A stretch of DNA of 64,000 bases from Tetracentron sinense (Eukaryota; Streptophyta; Magnoliopsida; Trochodendrales; Trochodendraceae): NCBI GenBank assembly GCA_015143295.1, contig CM026557.1:33365965-33429964 (forward strand), read 5' to 3'. Below the pieces are notes generated by a model. That model saw nothing but the letters and a program-made list of their open reading frames with translations, was not told the origin of the DNA and did not search any database. Within the stretch, counting starts at the first letter, position 1, and each line of letters begins with the position of its first letter. The translations under genes and the position numbers were made by a program. Of this stretch, positions 52,700 to 64,000 are shown in pieces.

Positions 52700-54633
52700 G
52701 TTAATGTATCTTAATGAGCACAGGGTCGAATCCACAGGGATTGACAATTGATGTATCTTAATGAGCACAGGGTCGAATCCACAGGGATTGACTGTTGTGC
52801 AATAACAATTAAGGAAATGAATTAGAGAGAAGAAAGAGGTCCAAAATCGATTTTCCGCTCAATGAGAATGGAGCAAAAATTACTGAAAACTGTAAAGCAA
52901 GAAATCAAGAAAAAGAGGTCTAAGGCTTCAGAAAAATCCACCTATCTCTCCTTATGCTTAGATTATGATGAAAATTGAAAACACATGTAAATATAAATAA
53001 AGATTCAATCTGGATGGAAAATAATTCGATAAAACCACAAACTATTAATTCAATTGAATGAAAAAAATTAAAAGACACTTTGTATTCAACTCACAGGGAT
53101 CCAGGCATTCCATATATCATTCAATCCTATGAAATCAAAGAACATATAGAGAGAAACAATTAAACAAAATAAATAAACTTTATTCAATTAAAATAATGAT
53201 CAATTCATCTAAACCATCCACAATAAGTTGAGACAAGTTTCAAATCCCTAACCTTAGATGGATGTTTAGCCAACCATTGTTGAGGTTGTCATGCTCTTCA
53301 ATGGTTTGCTAAACACTATAATTAAAATAACTAAAACCAAAAGAAGAACAAAAACAAACAAATAGAAGAATTAAAGAAGAGTAGAAGAGATGGGTGAACA
53401 CCAGAATTCAGCAAAAACTAAAACTAACTACAAAAGTAGATGCAGAGAGAGGGTGGGACGTCCAAAGGTAGAGAATATTTCGGTGGGGCGTCCCACACTC
53501 TCTCCTCTTATTTCTTTTAGATTTTCTCTTCTTTAAAATAGAAATATCTTTAGAGCATATCGCTTATTTCTAATTAAGAAGACTTCCATCCCTTTTTGTG
53601 CCAAAATCATGTCCATCCATATCTTGCTAAGATTCTCCACCTATGTGTGAGAGACTATTTCTCCACTTGGTCTTTGGCTTTGACTATGACTTGTATGCTT
53701 TGGCTTCTTGGACTTTGAGTTGGGTCTTGGGTTTATTCTTTTCCAGTCTTGAGAATGGTCCAAGTTAGGATTCCTACAAAACAAACACACGTAGTAAGTC
53801 TTTTTTAAGAAGGTTTTGCTTTCGACCTTTCCGGACACGTATGAATGCATGCAAATATACCATTAAAATCATTAAAAAGAGGAATATGCAATGGTGAGAA
53901 GAAAATACATCATTTTATGTGTAAAATGGATGATATTAGCCAAAGAAGTTTGATATTGCTTATTTAAATAAGGATAATTAAGCAAAATTAAGCACTTATC
54001 AACACTCCCAACATTTTGCTAGTCCTCGAGCAAAAAGAATGTGAAGAAGCAAATTTCAAAATATCATCTTTTTAATTCAATGAGACAAGCAGAAAACTTT
54101 CATCGTGCAAAATAACCAAGAATTTTGATAGAATTTCACTTCATCTCCCAGTAGCACCACCACTCAGAATGACAATGTTCTCAATATAGATTAGAGGGGT
54201 TGAATACAGTCATTCAATCGATAAGGATAATAGCTTTAATGCATGACTAACAATCCTCCTTTTCAAAACATGTTTATCTTTTCAAAAAAACTAGAGAAGA
54301 ATAGAAATTATTCAGAATAAACTTCTTCATGCGACACATTCTAATCAAGGCATCAAACTTAAAATTATTAGGGCACTGGTTTTCATTATATTTCAGCCAT
54401 ATATTCCAGCATTCTAAACAAAGTCCAAATCACTAAGTCACCTTTAGAAAATTTTAAAACATGTAAATTGTGAGTGCATGTGCTATTTGACTAATGTCCA
54501 GAGTGTTAATTTCCTTAAGCAGAGTCAAATTTCTAATCACCATAGAAATGGTCCGGTTGGCCTAAGGATTTGATTCAAAACTAAGCTAATCTGTCCAAGA
54601 TCACAAAAGATGTGGATATTCACCTTCTAAACA
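52700..54633 (-). mobile_element. Athila-type remnant, left copy (LTR and 3' region)
   Basis: It matches 57540-59790 in the same orientation: the AGCACAGGGTCGAATCCACAG motif, the GTCCTCGAGC-AAAAGAATGTG segment after the LTR, and TTTCAGCCATATATTCCAGC. The LTR right end is CACTTATCAACA at 54004, followed by a purine/pyrimidine tract and 3' non-coding sequence. A 48-bp unit at its left end is duplicated in tandem (52703 and 52751). It is a broken piece, older than the right copy. Confidence 0.85.
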
Positions 54634-54639
54634 AACTGA

Positions 54640-55341
54640 TTTCTTGAATAAACTTGGATGCTTACAATGGCTCCTCATTAAGAATTATATAGAGAACACA
54701 TGAGTCTCAAGATAGAAGCATATCACACCGTAATCAAATCTATTCTTAATCAAATCCTAATCAAATCTAATACTCAGTACTAATTTATTTGTGATGAGAT
54801 ACGTCAATAATGATGTAGTGTATATCATTCACTTTATTACAATAAAACATTCTCTAACACTCCCCCTTAAACACGAGGATCAAGATCTACATTGGTTTGC
54901 CACAAGTCAAGTACTCACCCTTGATCTTCCTTGATTTGTTGATGAATAGTTAGAACATCTAACCGTGCTTGGTGGTCACCGCCAATCTGTGAAGTCTAAC
55001 TCTGTCGCGTCCTGCTCATTTTTATGAGTCTGTCGAAGCTGGTGGCCCACTAGATCAGGCTGTCATGATCTTCTCCCAAAGCACATGAAGTATAACTCGC
55101 GATTTAAAGAAAAACTTTCATAGGAGAGGTCTTCAATAAATGAAAGAAAAAAAAGGGAGATCCATGGGTATGAGTATGATCCTGCGGGTGGTAAAAGTAT
55201 AGAGGATGATGAGAGAGTTTTTATTAAAAAAAAATAATCAGAAGTTTCATACCCGGCGGGCGGTGGCGGCACCACCCGCCGGAAAGAGAAAAACAAGAGC
55301 TAAGAGGTCACCAAAGGGTCGATGGCTCTGATACCAATTCT
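54640..55341 (-). mobile_element. Copia-like remnant: LTR end, polypurine tract and primer site
   Basis: A segment ending TTCTCTAACA (54860) is followed by CTCCCCCTT, a polypurine tract on the minus strand. Its minus-strand start TGTTAGAGAATG and the TCTATATAA-like box at about 54685 fit a Ty1/copia LTR. A primer-binding site (plus strand GCTCTGATACCA, 55325-55336) lies only 460 bp away. Almost no internal sequence is present, and I could not match the flanks as one LTR pair. It is broken. Confidence 0.55.
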
Positions 55342-56254
55342 TGGGAAAATCAATAGATCCGATGAAAAAGATAACCAAATACACACAGAAGGGAACATAA
55401 GATATATACGTGGTTCGACAATAACCTGCCTACGTCCACTGGTCAAGATCCGAATACTTCTTATTCAAAGAAACCTTGAGGAACCGGTACAATAGCACTT
55501 AACTCACCTTCTCAATGAAACCTAAAGAAGAACCCCTATCTATTGTCCCTTATGAACACCTACCAGAATACCCTTCTCTGCACCGAATCCGATGGATGGC
55601 TTTCCAGGGTGAAATGAGGGTGTGTGTAGTTGGTGGGTCTCTTTCGCAAATGGTGCAGAGGTGAGCATGGTCAAAAGAGTTGTTTGCGGTATTTGCAAAC
55701 GGGTTTGTAGTAATTACAAACGGGGGTATATAATTTTGAGAGAGATTCTGATTCGAGGTGGAGGTGCTTCCCGGATGTGGGTGATGCGGTGTTCTATCTT
55801 AGAGGTTTGTTTGGTGATTAGCAAATCAGTTCTCTTGGTTGTGGTGGTGTCGCGAAATTCTTGCTAAGGTGGAGATTTGTGAGGATTGGCTCGATTTGGG
55901 CAAAACCAAGATGTTCCGCTTGAGCAGAGGTGGGCGCCGCTCGAGTGGTTGTGCCACAGTTTCAATGTAAAGACCCTGGAGCAATCCGCTTGGGTGGAGC
56001 TAGGCACCGCTTGAGCGGTGCAACGTGTGTTGGAGTCTGTTTTTTCTTTGGAAACTTCTATTTCGAGAGAGGTTGTTTCTAATTGTCTAGGATTCTTGTT
56101 TAAACCTATAAATACGTCGTTATGAGTCTAGGGTTTGCAATGGGATGCTTATGCATTGAGAGTGGGAGATAATAGATGTTAAAAGTCTGTATTGGCGGTT
56201 CCTCTCGAGTCTCAACCCCATGTGTCGCAACTTTTGGTTCCAATTAGTATCTCA

Positions 56255-56485
56255 TTTTTAAGGATCTCTTCAACCTTGTTCTTTGACTCTTCTGAGTCTT
56301 CATTGCTTTATTCAGGATCTTCTTCTATTCACATAAAAACATATAAAAGTGCGTGGCTGTGTGCGCTCACTCGCCTTTTTTTAAAGATCTCTTCAACCTC
56401 GTTCTTTAACTCTTCTGATTCTGCATTTGTTTATTAAGGAATCTTTAGTCTTCTATTACACATAAAAACATATAAAAGTGTGTGT
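56255..56485. repeat. Tandem duplication of ~120 bp
   Basis: Two imperfect copies share GATCTCTTCAACCT, CTTCTGA and CACATAAAAACATATAAAAG. They begin at about 56257 and 56380. Confidence 0.85.
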
Positions 56486-57269
56486 GGTGCAAGAGGTATG
56501 CCAAAATCATATTTATTTGCTTCATTGAGCTTTTTCTACTTTCAATATGGTTTATGACAGTTTTTATTAATGACACTTGTACAAGTTACTTGCCTGCATA
56601 CTCACTGGCCTATGTATATTTGTGTGCAAGGTATTAAACTTCGGTTTCGGTATAAACTTCGGTTGCTAAGGAACTTGACACGTTTCGAGGAAGTTTAAGG
56701 AAGTGCAAGGAAGTTATGTAAAAATTAAAGAAGTCTTGGAAACTATAAGGAAATATTGGAAATCTAAGATGAAACTTTAGAAATTCAATACTTAAGCATA
56801 AATACACATCTAGAATTCATTATATTACTGATGCAAGCATGCAGTACTCAAATGTGAGAATCATATAAAGTGACGTGCGTTGTCTGCTTGTTTGAGATAT
56901 AATTTTTTCTTGATATTTATCTGGATTGTCAATTTTTTAAAACTATATTTCATCTTTTTTGTCAAATGAAGGGATATGTATTCTCTTTATTTTTCAATGA
57001 GTATCCATGTTAATTGTTTTGGAAACCTAAAAACCTTGTGAATGCACATTGAAATCGATAAATAATTGAAATTCAATTTAGTTTCCAAACATATTTCATT
57101 CTACAATTGATGAGCTCAATGTTTTTACAATACTGAATCAATATATGAAGAGGAGATGGGTAGTTAAATAATTTTGAATTTATGAAATACTATTAGGAAA
57201 TTATTTGATTTTTTTAATATTACTAAAAAGTCATTATGGGCATAATATACTAATAACAAGATTATTAGA

Positions 57270-57352
57270 ATAATAAAATTATAATTTATAGTAAGGTTAA
57301 TGCTAACCACACTCTAATAATAAAATTATAATTTATAATAAGGTTAATGCAA
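57270..57352. repeat. Short tandem duplication
   Basis: AATAATAAAATTATAATTTA followed by TA-TAAGGTTAATGC occurs twice, about 45 bp apart. Confidence 0.8.
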
Positions 57353-57525
57353 GCACATTCTTTTTTAAAGTTAATTATATTTATAATAAGTTTAATGTTA
57401 GGTACACATGTCTTTCCTTATGAAGAAAGTAAGTTTAAAACGAGTGAAACTAACATTACCCTTTTGTTACAACTTAATTTAATCCAAATTAATGGACATA
57501 AAATCAAGAGTAAAAATAATATACT

Positions 57526-59178
57526 TGCAAGTGCACAAGTGACACAGTTGATGTATCTGGTGAGCACAGGGTCGAATCCACAGGGATTGACTATTGTGCA
57601 ACAAGAATTAAGGAAACGAAATCTAGAGAAAAAAGAGATTTAAAATCAGTTTTCCATTCAATGAGAATGGAGCAAAAATCACTGTTACCGTGAAGCAATG
57701 AAAAAGAGGTCTAAGGTTTCAGGAAAATCCACCTATCCCTCCTTGTGCTTAGATTTGGATGAAAACACATCTAGAATTAAATAATAATTTAATCTAGATG
57801 GAAAATTATACGATAAAACCACTGACCATTAAATTCAATTGAATAATTAGAGAAATAAAAAATCACTTTGTATCCAACTCACAGGGAATCCAAGCATTCC
57901 ATATATCATTCGATCATATGAAATCAAAGAACATATAGAGAGGAACAATTAACCAAACTAAGAAAATTATTCAATTAAAATAAATAATCAAACCATCCAC
58001 ATCATCCACATAAATTGGAAAAAGGTTTCAAATCCCTAACCTTAGAAGGATGTTTAGCCAACCATGTTTGGAGTTGTCATCCTCCTTAATGGTTTTCCAA
58101 ACACTACAATAAAATAACTCCAAAAAAAACTAAAAGAAGAAGAGAGAAAAGAGAATGAGAAAAGATCAGAGAGAGCCCCAAAAGTCTCTCACTTTAGGTT
58201 TATATAGACTAAAGGGAAGAAGAGAAGGGAAAGAAAAACAAAAGAGAAACTTCTAATTCCAAAATTCCAACCAAAATTGCACTTCCTTCCTCTTGATGAC
58301 ATGTTTTGACCCCTTAAACGTCTGAATTAGGGGATCTTTGTGAAATACAATTTTGTTCCCCTTTAAGTCTTCTTTCCAAAACATCAAACCTTGCCTTAAT
58401 CCGAATTTTGAGTCAAAAGTTATGTCCAAATTAGTAAGTACTGTCCAGATTAGGCGGGAATCCGGGAAATCCTCCTTCTTTGTTTGAGATTGGTTGCTAA
58501 ATAATAGCACTCCTCTAGCCATCCACGAAATTTCTTGCCTTTCTTGTAGATTTAGTTGACCTCCATTAAGCTCCTTACTTGAATTCTAAAATCCACCCAA
58601 AATAAAGAGTTCTTGTTACCAAAATAGGCTTTCTCCTTTTTTCTGAAATAGAAACATCAATATAGCACACTTTTTCTTTCTAATTCAAGAGAATTCCACC
58701 ATTTTTATGCCAAAATCATATTAATCCATATCTTCCTAAGATTCTCCAGCCATGTAGAATCTTTCTATACTTGGTCTTGGGCTTTGCTCTTGGGCTTTGA
58801 CTCTTTGACTTGAGACTTGGCTTCTTGGACTTTTGGCTTGGGCTTTGCACTTTGGGCTCTAACTCCTTTAGATCTTTGAGTTGAACATGGGCTATTTGAA
58901 ACTTTGGACTTCTTGAATCCCAAGAGTAATCTGGGGTTAGGATTCCTACAAAAAATAAATACACGTAATAAGTCTCTCTTAAAAATATTTTGCATGCGGC
59001 CTTCCAAGACATGTATAAATACATGCAAATGTATCATGAAAATTAAGAGAAAGAGGACAACGCAATGGTGAGGAGAAAATACACCACTTTACGTGTAAAA
59101 ATGAAGATATAAACCAAAGAAGTATGATAATGCTTATTTAAATGAGGATAATTAAGCAAAATTAAGCACTTATCAACA
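57526..59178 (-). mobile_element. 3' LTR of the right Athila-type element
   Basis: The borders are TGCAAGTGCACAAG (left) and CACTTATCAACA (right), giving about 1.65 kb. On the minus strand it starts TGTTGATAAGTGC and near its end carries CCCTGTGGATTCGACCC, a typical Athila/Tat LTR motif. The right end is followed by the polypurine tract (plus strand CCCCCCAACC, 59179-59188). The left edge was chosen from the TG start and is less certain. Confidence 0.8.
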
Positions 59179-60676
59179 CCCCCCAACCAGCATTTTGCTA
59201 GTCCTCGAGCAAAAAGAATGTGAAGCAATATCAAAGTATCATCATTTCAATTCCATGAGACAAACAGCAAACTTTCATCATGCAGAATAACCAAGAAATT
59301 TTGAAAGAATCTCAGTTCATCTCTCAGTAGCATCACCCTGTGGTGACAATGATTTCAACTTAGATTGAAGAGGTAGAATATAATCAATCAATTAATCAGG
59401 ATAATAACTATAAAGCATGACTGACAATCCTCATTTTCAAAACAAATTTATCTTTTCAAAACAATTGAAGAAGAACAAAAATTACTCATAATAAACTTCT
59501 TCATGTGGCACATTCTAATCAAGACATCAAATTTCGAATTTATTAGGGCACTGGTTTTCATTATATTTCAGCCATATATTCCAGCATTCTAAATAAAGTC
59601 TAAATCACTAAGTCACCATTTAGAAAATTTTGAGTGCATGTGCAATCTGACAAATATCCAAAGTATCGATTTCCTTAAGCAGAGTCAACTTTTTAATCAC
59701 CACAGAATGGTCAGGTTAGCCTAAGGATCTGATTCAAAACTAAGCTAATCTGTCCAGGATCACGAAAGTTATGGATATTCACCTTAATACCTCATGGGCT
59801 TTATCTGTGATATTCCAGTTTATTCGCTTTTTTACAATGACGGCTTTTACCCAACTTGTTTAAACAAGGTCATAGCAAAACAAAATGATATTTCAACATT
59901 GAGAGCACATTTTCAAATGTCCATATCCTTTTTCTTTCTTTCTTTCTCTCTTTTTTTTTTTTTTTTTTTTTCAAAGACCTGACAAGAGGTAGCCCTTTTC
60001 AAAGTACCTGGTCTAATTCACTGGTTTCTTTCCATGACTTCATCATAACCTAGTTCTGTTTTTCTTCTTACCAGCAAACCAAGTGAACAAGATAGTCATA
60101 GTTCATCAGACTTGGTTTCTCCCTACATTCCAGACAATTATCCAGTCAATGACTACCAAATTCAACCTAGCTCCAGATATTGAGTCAGATGTGTAGTGAA
60201 AGTTTAAAAATTCAGCAATTTATAATATTCACTAACTGAGAATTAGTAATAAAGACTTTTCATTGTAAACAGCTGGAATTGAACTTCTTAAAAATTTTCA
60301 CCGTGTGCCTTTATAATCCAAAATTCAATAGCTCACTAGATGGAAGGCAAAGAAGAAATAGAAAGTAGCCAAGACAGAAACACAGTTTTTTTTTTTGTTT
60401 TTTGTAAAGGAGGAATGCAATGGTCTACTATTAGTAGAGATTATCCCAACAATAAAGCACAAATCTACACCCCCCCAACCTAAATCGAACATTGTCCTCA
60501 ATGTTTCAAATAGAGATTTATATGAAATATAACATTGAGAGATCAAAAAGAGATAGAGGGTATGAAACATCATAGGGATATGAACTAATCAATCAAACTA
60601 AAAGTGAAAATAAAGCAAGTAAAAAAAACAAAAATGCATAGTATACACAGAAATTCATCTCAAGTGAGAGAAAAGA
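59179..60676 (-). mobile_element. 3' non-coding region of the right Athila-type element
   Basis: This lies between the pol stop and the LTR. Athila elements typically have a long region here, in some copies with an env-like frame; none is recognisable in this one. It contains a long CTTT/T tract (59930-59972) and a second purine-tract-like CACCCCCCCAACC (60470) besides the one at the LTR. The first ~600 bp match the left copy. Confidence 0.75.
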
Positions 60677-63600
60677 TCAATCAGGATAAACAGGATCTTC
60701 TAGAGTTGTGGACTCATCATCTGGTGTGAAATTCTCCAAAAACGGTTTCAATCGTTGACCATTGACTTTAAAAATATTACCGTTTTGAGGATTCTCAATC
60801 TCGACAGTTCCATAAGGGTAAACAGTTTTCACAATGAAAGGGCCGGTCCAACGAGATCGAAGCTTACCAGGAAATAGATGCAAACGAGAATTATACAAAA
60901 GAACTTTTTGAGAAGGCTCAAATAATTTTCGAAGAATATGTTTATCATGAAAAACCTTCATTCTTTCTTTGTAAATTTTGGCACTCTCGTAAGCATCATT
61001 TCGAATTTCGTCCAACTCATCCAGTTGGAGTTTGCGAAGCGAGCCTGCTTTCTCCAAATCAAAATTGAGTGTCTTTATCGCCCAGTAAGCCTTGTGTTCC
61101 AATTCAACAGGCAAAGTGACAAGCTCTTCCAAAGACAATTCGATATGGAGACATTCCAATCGGGGTTTTGAAAGCTGTTCGGTAAGCCCATAGTGCATCG
61201 GTTAGTCGTAATGACCAATCCTTACGATCTAGATTTACCGTTTTTTGTAAAATATTTTTAATCTCTCGATTGGATATCTCCACTTGTCCACTTGTTTGTG
61301 GGTGATAAGGGGTAGAAACTTTATGGGTTATCCCATATTTTTTCATCAAGGCTTCAAAAGGCCGATTACAAAAGTGTGTACCCCCATCACTGATAATGGC
61401 TCGAGGTGTTCCAAACCTTGATAAAACATTTTCTTTTAAAAATCGCAAGACCGTTTTGTGGTCATTGGTTTTGCTTGGAACAGCCTCGATCCATTTTGAC
61501 ACATAATCAACGTCTACTAAGATATAAAGATACCCAAAAGAAGGAGGGAATGGTCCCATGAAATCGATGCCCCAACAGTCAAAGACTTCAATAATCAAAA
61601 TTGGGTTGAGAGGCATCATATTCCGACGGGAGATTCCTCCTAATTTTTGGCAGCGCTCACATGCTTTGCAAAACTCATGAGTGTCCTTAAAAAGAGTGGG
61701 CCAATAAAAACCACATTGCAGAATTTTTGCGGTAGTCTTTTTGGCTGAAAAATGACCACCACATGCTTCAGAGTGACAAAAGGAGATGACATTCATGTGT
61801 TCAGAATCAGGCACACATCTCCGAATAATTTGATCAGAACAATATTTAAACAGATAAGGATCATCCCAGAAAAATCTACGTACCTCGGTCAAAAATTTCT
61901 TTTTATCTTGTTGTTTCCAATGAATAGGAAGGTTACCTGTAACAAGATAGTTCGCAATATCTGCAAACCAAGGTAATTGGGAGACAGCAAAAAGTTGCTC
62001 ATCGGGAAACGTGTCTTTGATCGGCATTGTCTCCAAGGAATCAGAGAGCACAAGACGGGATAAATGATCAGCCACTACATTTTCTGCTCCTTTTTTATCT
62101 TTAATTTCTAAGTCAAATTCCTGGAGTAGGAGGATCCACCGAAGGAGTCTTGGTTTAGCATCCTTCTTAGAAAGAAGGTACTTTAAAGCTGCATGGTCAG
62201 TGAATATAACAATTCGAGATCCAATCAAGTAAGATCGGAACTTGTCAAGTGCAAAGACTACGGCTAGGAGTTCTTTTTCGGTAGTAGAATAGTTCATCTG
62301 AGCACTGTTCAAGGTCCTACTTGCATAGTAAATGACACAAGGCTTCTTATCCTTGCGTTGCCCTAGCACGGCCCCAACCGCATAATCACTAGCATCACAC
62401 ATGATTTCAAACGGTAAATTCCAATCAGGTGGTTGCATTATAGGAGCAGAAGTCAACATGTCTTTCAGCTTTGCAAAAGCTTCCTGGCATGCCTTAGTCC
62501 ACTCGAAGGAGTTTTCCTTTGATAGAAGGTTACACAATGGTCTAGATATTGCACTAAAGTCTTTAATAAACCTTCTGTAAAATCCTGCATGACCTAGAAA
62601 AGATCTAATGTCCTTAATGGTCTTTGGGGTAGGCAAATTGGCTATCAGATCAATTTTGGCTCTATCCACTTCGATTCCTCGGGAGGAGACAATGTGGCCA
62701 AGCACGATCCCTTTAGAGACCATAAAATGACACTTCTCCCAATTCAGAATGAGGTTTTTCTCCTCACATCTAACCAAAACATTCTTTAAATGAAAAAGAC
62801 AATCATCAAAAGAATCACCAAACACAGAAAAATCATCCATAAACACTTCAAGAAAACGCTCTACCATATCGCTAAATATACTCAACATGCATCTTTGGAA
62901 TGTGGTAGGAGCATTACACAACCCAAATGGCATCCTTCGATAAGCAAAAGTGCCGAATGGACATGTAAAAGTGGTCTTTTCTTGATCCTCAGGTGCAATT
63001 TCTATCTGATTATAACCGGAGTACCCATCTAGGAAACAATAAAATTTATGACCAGCTACTCTTTCTAAAATTTGGTCCATGAAGGGCAACGGGAAATAGT
63101 CTTTCCTAGTCACAGAGTTCAATTTCCTATAGTCAATGCACACTCGCCAACCAGTTGTGACTCTAGTTGGGATTAATTCATCATTAGCATTCTTGACTAC
63201 AGTTATACCGGATTTCTTAGGTACCACTTGGGTAGGACTTACCCACTGACTATCAGAAATAGGGTATATGATCCCTACATCCAAAAGTTTTAGGACCTCT
63301 GCTCTAACCACATCTTTCATGTTAGGATTCAGTCTGCGCTGCATCTCTCTAGAGGGTTTAGCATTATCCTCCAAATATATCCTATGGGTACAAATTAAGG
63401 GACTGGTTCCCTTAATATCAGCTATGGTCCACCCTATTGCACTTTTGTGTTCTTTAAGAACATCAATTAATTTTTCTTCCTGAGTCTCATTCAATTGTGA
63501 GGAGATGACCACTGGGAATGTCTCTGCTTGTCCCAAAAATGCATATTTGAGATCAGCTGGCAAAGGTTTCAACTCAAGCTTTGGTGTTTGGATACTTGAA

Positions 63601-63992
63601 GGGAGGGGCAGGGTATCGCGAGGTGGCAATTCCTCAAAACGTGATCTCCACTTGTTAGTATCCAACACCGGAACAGATTCCAACAAAGAGTTTACAGAAT
63701 TAATTAAAATGTCCTCATTAAAATCATTAAAATGTGTCAAACAAGCTTCTAGAGGATCAGAAAAAGAAGATTGAAGAAATTGGTCTTGCACAAGAGTTTC
63801 AATCAAGTTTACTCCATGCACATCATCATCATCATCCCCCGGTTGTTTGCAGATATTAAAAATATTTAATTCCAAAGTCATGTTGCCAAACGAGAGTTTC
63901 ATGACACCATTCCTGCAATTGATCAAAGCATTGGAGGTTGCAAGAAATGGGCGGCCTAAAATAACAGGAATTTGAGTGCATGCATTCAACAC
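60677..63992 (-). mobile_element. pol region of the right Athila-type element, runs past the window
   Basis: The minus strand carries a very long open pol frame, then an integrase C-terminal frame. Domains in order from 63992: protease tail ([20 protein letters not shown]); RT ([48 protein letters not shown], catalytic [11 protein letters not shown]); RNase H ([52 protein letters not shown]); and integrase ([62 protein letters not shown]), ending [40 protein letters not shown] and [16 protein letters not shown] are Athila-lineage signatures. It is nearly uninterrupted and looks the youngest element here. gag and the 5' LTR would lie right of the window. Confidence 0.93.
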
Positions 63993-64000
63993 AGGTTGTG

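Larger units (their letters stand above)
55342..57525 (+). other. Non-coding interval with an LTR-type promoter segment
   Basis: Starting TGGGAAAATC next to a primer site, the first part may be LTR. At 55905-56020 CCGCTCGAG/CGCTTGAGCGG palindromes precede CCTATAAATACG (56106) and GTCTAGGGTTTG, the same layout as the LTR promoters in this window. The rest is AT-rich. No gene was recognised; short frames here lack homology that I know. Confidence 0.45.

Noticed and set aside
61752-63774. Plus-strand frames of 70-90 codons inside the Athila pol
   Set aside because: They lie antisense to the long pol frame and show no own homology.

Overview
The window is nuclear DNA of a flowering plant, most likely a non-grass with a large, repeat-rich genome. 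It holds one apparently intact host gene, a single-exon nuclear group II intron maturase close to NMAT2 (14946-17261, +). It also holds the first exon of a PMT6-like methyltransferase (48841-48997, +) and broken copies of host genes: a LARP1-type RNA-binding protein, a class III peroxidase and an HSP70-14/15 (Hsp110-like) protein. Nearly everything else is transposon sequence of several ages, heavily nested.

Layout. 1-9974: Tekay-like Ty3/gypsy element A on the minus strand, with its 3' LTR cut by the window edge, integrase/chromodomain, RT, gag, primer-binding site and 5' LTR. It sits inside the integrase region of a related plus-strand element B, whose 3' end runs to 12371. 12377-14945: a foldback MITE and short tandem repeats. 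14946-17261: the maturase gene. 17.3-19.7 kb: AT-rich flank with small tandem duplications. 19981-22528: LARP1-type pseudogene with a solo LTR in its intron. 22.5-32 kb: MITEs, a LINE scrap, retroelement scraps, and a cluster of peroxidase and HSP70 gene fragments between foldback elements. 32042-39151: minus-strand gypsy element C, whose 3' LTR carries a nested solo LTR and whose RT region carries another LTR-like insertion. 39152-40079: a TRIM. 40790-41158: a foldback element.

41200-48667 is a Mutator-like element (MULE). It has about 80-bp terminal inverted repeats, dense subterminal TCGAT arrays, a broken DUF1985-type passenger gene on the plus strand and a broken mudrA transposase gene on the minus strand. 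The two genes converge, and a solo LTR with perfect target duplications lies in the passenger. The MULE ends 173 bp before the start codon of the PMT6-like exon. Downstream of that exon lie a SINE with an 11-bp target duplication, a gypsy gag scrap, a LINE endonuclease scrap, several LTR fragments, and two Athila-type elements in tandem orientation. The right-hand Athila (57526 to past the window end) has a long open pol frame and looks youngest.

Two patterns cut across the element families. First, most LTRs here, although from different lineages, carry an array of GC-rich palindromic 8-12-mers 50-300 bp upstream of their TATA box, with a different core in each family. Second, four foldback elements share one core containing TTAACYRTGGTTAAG although their arms differ.
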